This document shows, one piece after another, positions 29,466 through 38,949 of a stretch of DNA of 64,000 nucleotides. The notes under the pieces were generated by a model that did not search any database, was not told where the DNA came from, and saw only the letters and a list, made by a program, of their open reading frames with translations. The position numbers and the translations under genes were made by a program. Each line of letters opens with the position of its first letter. Position 1 is the first letter of the stretch. The DNA is from Cervus elaphus (Eukaryota > Chordata > Mammalia > Artiodactyla > Cervidae), in the NCBI RefSeq assembly GCF_910594005.1, contig NC_057832.1, positions 99,335,152 to 99,399,151 on the forward strand, in the 5' to 3' direction.

Positions 29466-29680
29466 CCCTGGTGACTCAGCTGGTAAAGAATCCACCTGCG
29501 AAAAAAAAAAAAAGAATCCACCTGCGATGCAGGAGACTTGGGTTCGATCCCTGGGTTGGGAAGATCCCCCAGAGAAGAAAACAGCTACCCACCCCAGTAT
29601 TCCGGCCTGGAGAATTCCATGGACTGTATAGTCCATGGGGTCACAAAGAGTTGGACATGACTGAGCAACTTTCACACATT
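29464..29680 (+). mobile_element. Bov-tA SINE carrying a poly(A)-only insertion
   Basis: Complete SINE (GCTTCCCTGGTGACTCAGCT to GACTGAGCAACTTTCAC), but interrupted in its head by a 10-nt A-tract bracketed by a 16-bp duplication (see 29485). Confidence 0.9.
29485..29526 (+). mobile_element. poly(A)-only micro retro-insertion
   Basis: AAAGAATCCACCTGCG is present twice (29485-29500 and 29511-29526) around 10 A residues. Since other Bov-tA copies have this segment once, the duplication is derived and the inserted DNA is poly(A) alone. Confidence 0.75.
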
Positions 29681-29867
29681 CACACACACATGGGCATCAA
29701 AGCTGGTAGTACCTAGATATGAGTCTGGAAATCTGAAACATTTGTAATTAGTTGAGTTGCTTTATAACTTTGGCCAAATTCTGTGATTAAGGGTCTTTTT
29801 GTGTAAAACCTGCAGATTAAGTCTCGAGCATAATAGTGTTCAACAAATTGACCTTGCCATGCAGCTT

Positions 29868-29955
29868 TTGGGATCTTTAGTTTACCAGGAATTGAATACT
29901 GGGTCCTAGCAGTGAAAGCTCAGAGTTCTAACCACTGGACTGCCAAGGAATTCCC
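29868..29955 (-). mobile_element. CHR SINE, short, with TSD
   Basis: Complement of CHR (CTAACCACTGGACTGCCAAG at the head side). CAACAAATTGACCTT (29841) and CAACAAATGGCCTTT (29956) are the likely duplication. Confidence 0.8.
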
Positions 29956-29969
29956 CAACAAATGGCCTT

Positions 29970-30185
29970 TAGACCATGGGATTTACAGTCTAGCAGACCT
30001 GGGTTTGAATCCTAGCATCCCTACGAGCTAGCTTTTGGGTAATTTCTAAATTCTCTGAGTCTTAGTTGTCTCTTTTACAAAATGAGGTTACTGATATGAT
30101 TGAAGGTTAGAAATATTTGTAGAGGACTTACTGTTGAACTTGGCACATATAATAAGGGCTGAAGAAATTATAGCTATTGTTAAGA
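29970..30185 (-). repeat. MIR SINE
   Basis: Complemented MIR order: CAGACCTGGGTTTGAATCCT, TCTCTTTTACAAAATGAGGT, then GAACTTGGCACATATAATAA. Confidence 0.8.
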
Positions 30186-30633
30186 GTTGATTTTATTTTT
30201 TTCTTTCTCCAGTCATGGCTTGAGTGCACCACCATGGCTTCCTTTAAAAGGTATATACAGTTCAATAGTTTCTATATAAAACAGTGAACATGAGAGACCA
30301 ACATATCAGTCTGTTTTTCCTAATTCTAGATGTGTTTCTTGACCATTTTCCTTGTTGCTGAACCACCTTCTTCCTGTTTTTCCAGCATTAAAATGTGGGT
30401 CCCATGATTCTAGATTTACTCAGCAGCCTCAAGGCTATGAAAGACAGGGCTGAGCTTGCCTTACAATGTTAATTGCAACCAAAAAACAGCTTCTCCACTG
30501 GAAGTATAACAGGCGAAGCTCTGGGCCAAGTTGCAGCCCTGTGACACAACTGCAGGCATTTCTGAGCGGCTTTTAGGGGGTAGAACCTTTTAACTTTCTT
30601 GACATTGAAGTAGCTCAATTAAAACAAGTGTGC
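30186..30633. other. intron sequence, no feature seen
   Basis: No gene or assignable repeat. Confidence 0.4.
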
Positions 30634-30679
30634 GAGACTGACCTTTCTTTTTTTTTTTTTTTTGAGACTGACCTTTCTT
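30634..30679 (-). mobile_element. poly(A)-only micro retro-insertion (poly(T) on plus)
   Basis: GAGACTGACCTTTCTT is exactly duplicated (30634-30649 and 30664-30679) around 14 T residues. On the minus strand the target junction reads CTTT/AAGA, consistent with the L1 endonuclease preference TTTT/AA. Confidence 0.8.
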
Positions 30680-30742
30680 AAAGTTGAAAGTCACCTCCTC
30701 AAGGGACTGCCGTGTGATTTTGATTTGTTGAACCTTTCTTGA

Positions 30743-31384
30743 TTTTTTTTTTTTTAGTTTATTTAAATAATCATTCTGACCTTCATTCCCTTCTGCTTTT
30801 ATTTAGTGTAGGGAGGGACTGGAGGTACTAAGGATTGAAATAGCTGCCTTTGACCATGTAATTGATGACTGTTGCTCTCATTTTTTAATTGTCACATACA
30901 AGCTTATTTATCTTAAGCTTATTTCCCCCCACTGATGGTTTCCCTTACTCTATTTGTGTATCTGTCATTAGTTTTCTTAGTACCATTACTCTGTTCTGTC
31001 ACACGAGGGAAATAAACTTTTTTATAAGAGTCAGAATTCCCAAGTGCAGCATTTAATAAGAGTGAACATATGGTGTGCAGGTTACTCAGTCCTGTCTTAT
31101 CTTTGGCATCTACCTCCATCCTGTAACTTGTGGTGCTCTGGGGACAGATCTTGTCACCGTGGCTGTCATATATTTGTATATAATGTCTTTCTTTGTAAGT
31201 GAACTCAACAAACCAAAAATCTCTGTAAGAAGTGATCTGTGAAATAGGACGATACGGTCCACTGTGAATGCAGTAGCAGTATTTGAGAGGATTTCTTTCC
31301 CGTGTTCTTGAAAATGGAGTAATAGGAATGTCATACCACAGTAGAGAAAGCAATGTGGGAGAGAATTTATTTCAGAAAAGGTAA
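30743..31384 (-). pseudogene. candidate processed retrocopy, unidentified
   Basis: A minus-strand reading frame is open for 145 codons (31353 to 30919). Its translation (for example SYRDFWFVEFTYKERHY, then YDSHGDKICP) looks protein-like and belongs to no repeat I know, but I do not recognise the family. Downstream on the minus strand are AATAAA sites (30803-30798 and 30763-30758) and an A13 tract (30755-30743), as in a processed retrocopy. Its upstream side is cut by the BovB at 31385. No target duplication was found, so this may also be chance or an old unlisted transposon. Confidence 0.3.
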
Positions 31385-31830
31385 AACTTCCAGTAGTCAC
31401 GTATGAATGTGAGAGTTGGACTGTAAAGAAAGTTGAGCGCAGAAGAATTGATGCTTTTGAACTGTGGTGTTGGAGAGGACTCTTGAGATTCCCTTGGACT
31501 GCAAGGAGATCCAACCAGTCCATCCTAAAGCAGATCAGTCCTGGGTGTTCGTTGGAGGGACTGATGTTGAAGCTGAAACTCCAATCCTTTGGTCACCTGA
31601 TGGGAAGAACTGACTCATTGGAAAAGACCCTGATGCTGGGAAAGATTGAGGGCAGGAGGAGAAGGGGACATCAGAGGATGAGATGGTTGGATGGCATCAC
31701 CAACACAATGGACATGGGTTTGGGTGGACTCCGGGAGTTGGTGATGGACAGGGAGGCCTGGCATGCTGCAGTTTATGGGGTCGCAAGGAGTCGGACACGA
31801 CTGAGCGACTGAACTGAACTGAACTGAAAA
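31385..31830 (+). mobile_element. BovB 3' fragment
   Basis: About 445 bp of BovB 3' end in sense, finishing in GACTGAGCGACTGAACTGAA repeats. The open frame 31483-31812 is the post-RT tail of the BovB protein, 5'-truncated. Confidence 0.9.
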
Positions 31831-32194
31831 CTTTCTCATGATAAATCTGTGAGCTTAAGAACCACAACTAGTTTGTGCTTACGTCAATATCAGTAATGAC
31901 CATGTTCAAGCAGATTCTTTTTTTTTTGGCAAGGGAATCCACCTTGTGCTGGCTTTGTTGCTGTCAGCAGAGAATGAGTTCAGCCATGCTAGCGCCTTCT
32001 TGTCCTGAATTCTTTAAGCTCTTTATTTGGTTAATTATGGATTACTAAAATGGAACCTTTTGGATATAGTCATGGGAATGCAAGAGCAGTTTTGTTCCTT
32101 TTGCCAGTTAGGAAAATACAGCCTTGCAGAATGTTTGGTAAGGCAGTTGGCAGATTGACCCTAATAACAGTTACCATTAATTGGCCCCCCCTTT

Positions 32195-32430
32195 TATTTC
32201 TAATTGGCCCTTTCTATGCCAGGAATTGTTATCAGCATTTTTCTAATCCTGACAGCTACACAATGAGATATAAGTGGCATTATTTCCATTTCACAGATAA
32301 GGGAATGAGGTCCAGAGAAGGCAAAGTGCCTTGACCAAGGTTATACATCTAGAGGGGGCAGAGGTAGGACTTCAAATCCCTGTTTTAAGCCTTTGTTTCC
32401 AAAGCCCATTTCTTTTTATTATGCCACAGT
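32195..32430 (+). repeat. MIR SINE
   Basis: MIR order: CTATGCCAGGAATTGTTATC, TTTCCATTTCACAGATAAGG, TGACCAAGGTTATACATCTA, GACTTCAAATCCCTG. Confidence 0.8.
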
Positions 32431-32871
32431 GACTCTAACTTCTTAGTCGCTGGGTTCTGGCTTTCTCCCAGAAGTCTTTCAAAATACTCAGTGAACTCTA
32501 AGGTATGTCTCTCTGATTTAAGACTTAGGTCATCCTAAGTAAAGAATAAAACCAAAGTAAAGAGGATCTGAGTCAGGGCTTTAGGAAGAGAATGGGAAAA
32601 AATTGTACAAATGTAGAATCTCAAACAATTATAAAATTATGAGAGTGGGAGAAGAGGATCTTATATGTGTGTATAAAAAAGTGTTTCAAGATCAATAATG
32701 CATTTTCACATGAGTAATTGAGTGACAATTAGAGAGATGTATTCTTATTTTTAAAGTTATGAATAAATCAGGAGGGCTAGAGGACTATGTTCCTCTTTCC
32801 TATCCAGCTAACATTTTCCTTGTTCTTTAAGACTCACCTTCTTTATGAATTGATCTGTAATGAAACATTTT

Positions 32872-32913
32872 GAAAATTAAAAGGGGGAAAAAAAAAAAGA
32901 AAATTAAAAGGGG
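32872..32913 (+). mobile_element. poly(A)-only micro retro-insertion
   Basis: GAAAATTAAAAGGGG is exactly duplicated (32872-32886 and 32899-32913) around a G plus 11 A. The preceding TTTT/GAAAA fits an L1-endonuclease-type nick. Confidence 0.75.
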
Positions 32914-32914
32914 A

Positions 32915-33150
32915 AGCATACTGTTATGTATTCCTGCTGTGTCCCAGGCATTGTATTAGAGCTTTACACATCCTATTTTATTTAAGCCTTTTAAGAGCTG
33001 TCAGAAATAGTTTGTATCATCCTTGTTTTATTGAGGAAACTGAGGGCTGAAGAGATTTTGTGTCAAGGTTACACATGTAGTAACTGATATGAGCCAACAG
33101 AACTCTAATCTGTTTGACTCTCATGCCCTAACTCCATTGCTTTTCAGTTG
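32915..33150 (+). repeat. MIR SINE
   Basis: MIR order: GCTGTGTCCCAGGCATTGTA, TTTTATTGAGGAAACTGAGG, then AGGTTACACATGTAGTAAC. Confidence 0.75.
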
Positions 33151-34142
33151 AAGTATCTCTCTGTTTAAAGCTTAGACTGCACTTTTAAATCTTAATCTGC
33201 ATATTTTTGTGGATTTTCTGTTATTTCACTAATAGGCCATCTCTTTTTATTTATTGAGTTTGTTTAATGATCTACCATATATCTATGTCAACATTTATGA
33301 ATTTTCTGACAAGGCAGCCTATAATTTGTATTAGTATAATTTCTGAATTCTACTTTTCCTGGGAAAGATTGAACATTAAGAGATGTTTCAGGAGGTTGTT
33401 CAGAGCTGAAGTTGCAGTTGTGTGTTTAATGTCTTGAGGAAGACGACTTAGGTCCTAGTGTCCAGTTAATAGAAGAAATGGAGAGTTCCTTGAAAAGAGA
33501 CAGTTAGTTTCTCTGTCATTTCCTTGAAAGTGTTCCCCTTCCCCACAGTAAAAGAAAAAAAAAAAGGGAAGAGATTTGTTGGGATTTTCATTCAGATTTT
33601 GTTCTTTCTTGGTAGTCCTAGGTAGTCCTTGTTTAAATAATTCAGAGAGGGACAACTGATGTGAGTGGGAAAATAGTATATCTTGGCATCTGTCCCAGTC
33701 CACCCCGCCCCCCCCACTGTGTTCAGGTGGTATGTAGAATTACAGGAGCTGAGATTCCTCTCCCCCAATAAGAGGTTTAGTTAGCTTGATCAGGTTTCTG
33801 TGGAATTTGTAGGAGCTTTTTACGGTCTGAATGACCTATGGCCCCAGATTTGACGAGAGCTGAGCAGAGGAGAAGGCAGTGGACGTCTATAATAGTTGTA
33901 TATAATACAACTTCTATAATAGTTGTAAGTAAAACTATTTTGGTTAAATTAAATCACTGAAGCCAAATGACGTGTATGATTTTCAGTCCCCTCTTCTGGA
34001 ACTGTATTCTGCCACAGTTCAGTTAGCCATTTTCCCTCTTGGACACTGCGTTAATAGCTGGTGATTTCCTATTCTTTATTTCTTTTTTTCCCCCCAGGAG
34101 TCTATCAGTAGAAATGGGTTGGTTTGGAGCACCTGGTTCTTC
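33151..34142. other. intron sequence, no clear feature
   Basis: No gene recognised. A small local repeat TCTATAATAGTTGTA occurs twice (about 33886 and 33911) around TATAATACAACT. Confidence 0.45.
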
Positions 34143-34198
34143 TTAGCTTAGAACTTTTTTTATTTTTATTTTATTTTATTTTTTTTAGCTTATAACTT
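34143..34198 (-). mobile_element. A-rich-tail-only micro retro-insertion (T-rich on plus)
   Basis: TTAGCTTAGAACTT (34143-34156) and TTAGCTTATAACTT (34185-34198) enclose a 28-nt T-rich tract with TTTTA units. Read on minus the nick site is TTT/AAG. One mismatch between the repeats. Confidence 0.65.
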
Positions 34199-34479
34199 AA
34201 ATTAAGGAAGGGTATAAACTGTAAGGAAGTGTATAAAGGTCCTTGATCGGCTAGTTGAGTTTCTGTGAGTACAAATCAGGCTTTTCCTTAAAGCCATTCT
34301 GAATACTACAAAGCTTTCATTGAAAGTTAAGTACGCTGACACTTAAACTGGCTTCAGCTTCCCTATAGATTTATCTCCTACTGTGCTCCAATGTGGATCC
34401 TTCTATTCATTCTAAAAGATTTGATTTGATATTATTGACTACCTTTTCTTGGAAACTTTTATCACCTTCACTTATAACT

Positions 34480-34665
34480 CATTTACAGCTACCATTTATT
34501 GAATATTTACTCTCTTTCAGGCATCTCTCTATCTCATCTCATTTACTTCTCATAATGACCATCAGATGAATATTATTATAAAATAATATTATTATTTTAC
34601 AGATTAGAAAATGCAGGCTCAAAGAGAGTGATTTGCCCAGGGCTCTGCCAGTCCTTAATGCCTTT
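34480..34665 (+). repeat. MIR SINE
   Basis: MIR order: ACCATTTATTGAATATTTAC, ACAGATTAGAAAATGCAGGC, GTGATTTGCCCAGGGCTCTG. Confidence 0.75.
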
Positions 34666-34779
34666 GGGATTAGTGAGATGAAGCACTGCCCACAGCAGTA
34701 GTGGGAGGCTTTGCCATTCTGCCAGCCCCTTACTTTTCTGATTAAACTCCCGGTGAAACCTGCTTAAGTTACTCCACCT

Positions 34780-35940
34780 GGGCTGCTGAGATTACTCTGC
34801 AACCATCTGGACTCCAGGATCTATCCTTTTCCAAGGGGAAGTCTCATTCCCTGTTTACTTTAGCCACTACCTGATGCCCACCTCAGTCAGCCATTGTCTT
34901 CCTCATACTCATTCCCTTCCTACTCCCTTCATCCTCTCAGCCAGTCCAGTCTTCCCAAACCTTTCCACTATGTTCTGAACAACTTGCCCATCTATTATCA
35001 GCATATCTTCTTGTAGCATCAGGCTGTAGCAACAGGGTCAAGTTACAGGGGCAACAGTGGCAACTGGCACCCTGAACTATAATTGTGCAGCCCAAGCTGC
35101 AGCAGCTCCTGCTTGACCTAAAGCAAACATGACGTGTTTCCTAAGCCCATTCTGTGGTGGTGTTTTTAGCTGTGTTGCCCTGGGGCAGGTTCTCTGCTCT
35201 GAAAGTTACCTCATGTCCTTCCGATACATTCTTTTTCTGTCCAGTCCAGCCAGAGTTGACTTCTGCTCTTTATGGAACTCTGGGAGGTACACTGGTTGAA
35301 CCTAACTATCTGCATTTATAGCTGCCTGCATCTATGGAGCTGAGTGTTTGCTAGAGAAAATCAGAAAACCAGGCAGATCCATGTCACTATAAATTCATAA
35401 TCATCAGCCTCATATGCTTGATCACCATTGCCTAGTAACATCATACATTCTCTAGTAAGTTCACTTTAAGCCTCACTGCAAATAATTATTTAATATTGTA
35501 TCTATTTACTTCTAATTTCAAGTGTTTTAAAAACAGTGATATACCCTCTACTTGTTATAAAAACAGAAGCCACCAAAAGAGAATTCCTTCCATCTTTGTA
35601 CCTCCCAAATCTGCAAACCTGCCTGCATTTGGGGTTCATCTTTTTCTTCTCTCGTGATACGATAGTGGAAGACATATCTTTCATTTTGTCAAAGAGCAGT
35701 CCCTCCACAAGTACTCTAATCACATTCTTTGATCTTCTTAAAGAACTTCTTTTGGTTATTTCCTCTTTCCACCAGAGCCTTTCCTACAGATTTCCTTGCT
35801 GTAATCTCGCCCATTTTGAAAACCCTGTCCTTTGACCCCTATATCTGCTTTCTGTTACTGACCTATCTTTTTGTCCCGTTGCCCAGCTAAGTTTCTTAAA
35901 GAAGTTTTCAATGTATGCTATGTACACTTCTTTCCTTTCC
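34780..35940 (+). repeat. probable L2 LINE remnants
   Basis: C/T-rich text resembling decayed L2 ORF sequence, leading toward the clearer L2 at 36430. Assignment by composition and a few phrases only; parts may be unique sequence. Confidence 0.35.
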
Positions 35941-35957
35941 AAAGACTTTTTAAAAAT

Positions 35958-36229
35958 TAATTTTCTGGAGGCTGGACTGTGCTATGTCTTCATTTCTGCT
36001 CACAGATTTTCTCTCGTTGCGACAAGCGGGTGCTACTCTTTGTTGCAATGCATGTTTTCTTCTCATTGCAGTGGCTTCTCTTGTTGTGGAGCACAGGTTC
36101 TAGGGCACCTACTCGGTTGTTGCAGCTCACGGACTTTGTTACCCGGAGGCATGTGGAATCTTCCTGGGCCAGGGATTGAATCCATGTCCCCAGATTCGTA
36201 ACCACTGGATCCCCAGAGAAGCCCCCTAC
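35958..36229 (-). mobile_element. CHR-type SINE, long form, with TSD
   Basis: Complement of the longer CHR subtype (GACAAGCGGGTGCTACTCTT, GTTGTGGAGCACAGGTTCTA, to CCACTGGATCCCCAGAGAAG). AGACTTTTTAAAAAT at 35943-35957 and AGACTTTTTTAAAAAT at 36230-36245 flank it. Confidence 0.8.
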
Positions 36230-36245
36230 AGACTTTTTTAAAAAT

Positions 36246-36422
36246 ATATGTATGTATTTGGCTGAGTCAGATCTTCGTTGCAGTACATGGACCTTCAATC
36301 ATCATTGCAACTTAAGAGATCTTTAGTTGTGGCATATGGGATCTAGTTACCTGATCAGGGGTGAAACTTGCCCCCTCTGCATTGGAAGCACAGAGTATTA
36401 GCCTCTGGACCTCCAGGAAGTC
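36246..36422 (-). mobile_element. CHR SINE, second copy at the same site
   Basis: Another CHR complement (GGGATCTAGTTACCTGATCA to CTGGACCTCCAGGAAGTCC) inserted next to the first; a third, degraded copy of the target (ACAGACTCTAAT) follows at about 36428. Confidence 0.7.
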
Positions 36423-36429
36423 CATTCAC

Positions 36430-36827
36430 AGACTCTAATTCACTCCTACTCAAATACCCTGACTCACACAATGCCCTCTTGCTAAAGTTGCTAATGTCCA
36501 TCAGATTGAAAAGCATGGCCATCTGTTTTTTTCATACCTCATCATATCAGACATCTTGGCAGCATTTGACACCAACTTCTTATTAAAACACTCTCCTCTG
36601 TTGTCTTCCATGACCCTCCTCTTTACAAGTTTTCCTTTTATTTCTCTAGCTGCTCCTTCTAAGTCTTCTTTATAGGCGCTTTCTCCTTGGTCCTGGGCCC
36701 TCTGCGCTTTCCATTGTGTTTTTCCCCTGTCATCCACAGTATTCCTGTGCCTTTGAGTATCATCTGTATATGAACAACTACCCAAATTATTTCTTTAAGT
36801 CAGGACCCCTCTTCAGAATGCCAGTCT

Positions 36828-36858
<31 letters not shown>

Positions 36859-36990
36859 AACTGCCTACTTGCAGTTGAACTTCAGAACTAATGTCAAAGA
36901 TGGAACTTTTATCTCCTGTCTGATCCTTATAATGTGTTCTTCCTGTTTTCTTCATATCAGTAAAATGGTATTTACATTATTTTTCACCTT
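36430..36990 (+). repeat. L2 LINE fragment
   Basis: Resembles L2 ORF2 sense sequence: CTTGGCAGCATTTGACACCA, then GGTCCTGGGCCCTCTGCGCT, CAACTGCCTACTTGCAGTTG. Ancient mammalian LINE. Contains a (TG)n run at about 36828-36856. Confidence 0.6.
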
Positions 36991-37600
36991 TTAAAAAAAT
37001 ATTTTTAATTATACAAGTAATGCTTGAATATATTCTTGTAAAATAATTCAATCTAATGAAGACTGGCTGTTAGCCAGTCTTTTCCCCTCCCCAGAGACTT
37101 TTGCTGTCAGTTTATCTTTCTCAGATTTATATTCATATTGTACATAGAGAAATTGGTAGTTTTGTAATAAGTTGTACATAAATAAAAGCACATTATGTAT
37201 ATATGTTGTATTACAGGTTGCTTTTTCCACTTAACAGAATGTCTCGGAGCTTTTTATATATCAGTACATGTATATGAATCTCATACTTTTTGACTGCTGA
37301 TTTTCAAGGTCTATAGCTTTGTTGTTTATTAAACTTTTTTGTTGATACACATTTACTGTAATTTTTATGTGTGGTAACTATCTGTATGCATTCTCTCTGT
37401 GTTAATCTGTTAGTGTTTCTCTAGGATGGACACCTTAAAATAGAGTTTTGGAGTTGAAAGATATCCACATTTTAAACTTAATCCATAATATCATGTTGCC
37501 TTGAAAATCATAGTACCATTTTACACATCAATTATACAAGAAACCCTTTTACTGTACCTTTCCCAATACTGGATATTTTTACATCTTCTATGAGAAAAGT

Positions 37601-37906
37601 TAAAGTCACTCAGCCGTGTCCAATTCTTTGTGACCCCATGGACTGTGTATAGTCCATGGAATTCTCCAGGCCAGAATACTGGAGTGGGTAGCCTTTCCTT
37701 TCTCCAGGGGATCTTCCCAACCCAGGGATCAAATCCAGGTCTCCCTCATTGCAGGTAGATTCTTTACCAGCTGAGCCACCAGGTAAGCCCAAGAATACTG
37801 GAGTGGGTAGTCTATCCCTTCTCCAGTGGATCTTCCAGTCGGGGTCTCCTGCGTTACAGGCGAATTCTTTACCAACTGAGCTATCAGGGAAGCCCAACAG
37901 GGAAAT
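37601..37906 (-). mobile_element. Bov-tA dimeric SINE with 15-bp TSD
   Basis: A complete Bov-tA followed by a second, internally deleted head unit (AAGAATACTGGAGTGGGTAG to TATCAGGGAAGCCC). TTCTATGAGAAAAGT is exactly duplicated at 37586-37600 and 37907-37921, so the dimer moved as one unit. Confidence 0.93.
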
Positions 37907-38164
37907 TTCTATGAGAAAAGTCTTTTACTGTTGTTTTTATTAGTACTTTTCTGCTTACAGTGAGGCTGAGAATATTTTCATGAATAGATTGGTAATTTAT
38001 ATTTTTTTTATAATTGTCTATTCATATTCATTTGTTAACAGATATTTATTGGGGACTACTGTGTGCCAAGTGCTGGGGATTCAGCAAAACAGATAAAGAT
38101 TTCTGTCCTATGAGCTTGTCTTTTTCATGCTGGCATATAGGAATCTTTACATTTTCTGAATATA

Positions 38165-38285
38165 TTTTTTCTGGCCTCACAGTGTTTTGGATCTTAGTTC
38201 CCCCGACAAGGGATCTAACCCGCACCTGCTCTGGAAGCACGGAGTCTTAACCAAGTTTTAAGGGCTGGGTGGCCAGGGAAGTCCC
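38165..38285 (-). mobile_element. CHR SINE
   Basis: Complement of CHR (GGATCTTAGTTCCCCCGACA to GGGTGGCCAGGGAAGTCCC). An L2/MIR-like piece precedes it at 38025-38110. Confidence 0.8.
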
Positions 38286-38717
38286 TGGATATTAATTCTG
38301 TATATGTATGTTGCAAATATTTTTTCCTACTCTGTTTCTTGTTGACTTGTAACTTTGTTTATATTAAACATTTTCATGTAGTCAGATTGGTGAGTTTTTT
38401 TTCAGACTTTAAACTTTTTATTCTGTATTGGAGTACAGCTGATTAACAGTGTCATGGCAGTTTCAGGTGACAGTGAAGGGATTCAGCCATATATGTACGT
38501 GCATCCACTCTCTGCCAATTCCCCAGGCCCCGTTTTTTCTTTTATGGCTTACATATTTGTGTCTTAGAATGGCCTTTCCTACCCCAGACTTATTAACAAG
38601 TTATTTTATATTTTCTTCAGCTGTTTTCATGGTTTTGTTTATTATCTTTTGGTCTTCAGTCCATCTAGAATTTATTTTTGTTTGTAACGTAAGGTAGGGA
38701 CTATTTGGAGTGTAAAA

Positions 38718-38921
38718 GGTGAAAGTGAAAGTTATATCACTCAGTCGTGTCCGACTCTTTGCGACCCCATGGACTGTAGTCTACCAGGATCCTCCGTCCA
38801 TGGAATTTTCCTGGCAAGAGTACTGGAGTGGGTTGCCATTACCTTCTCCAGGGAATCCTCCCAACCCAGGAATCAAACCCGGGTTTCCTGCACTGTAGGC
38901 AGACGCTTTATCGTCTGAGTG
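38718..38921 (-). mobile_element. Bov-tA SINE
   Basis: Near full length from tail (GTGAAAGTGAAAGTTATATC) to head region; GAGTGTAA at both sides is a short probable TSD. Confidence 0.87.
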
Positions 38922-38949
38922 TAAGATCGCTGTATTTGTCCCCAAGTAA

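Larger units (their letters stand above)
37000..38700 (-). mobile_element. old L1 LINE, minus, interrupted
   Basis: Reversed old L1 sequence at 37000-37585 and after 37922, ending with a younger L1 3'UTR piece at about 38400-38545. Interrupted by a Bov-tA dimer (37601) and a CHR (38165). Confidence 0.55.

Noticed and set aside
36001..36298. ORFs on both strands around 35911-36298 as small proteins
   Set aside because: They lie entirely in CHR SINE sequence.
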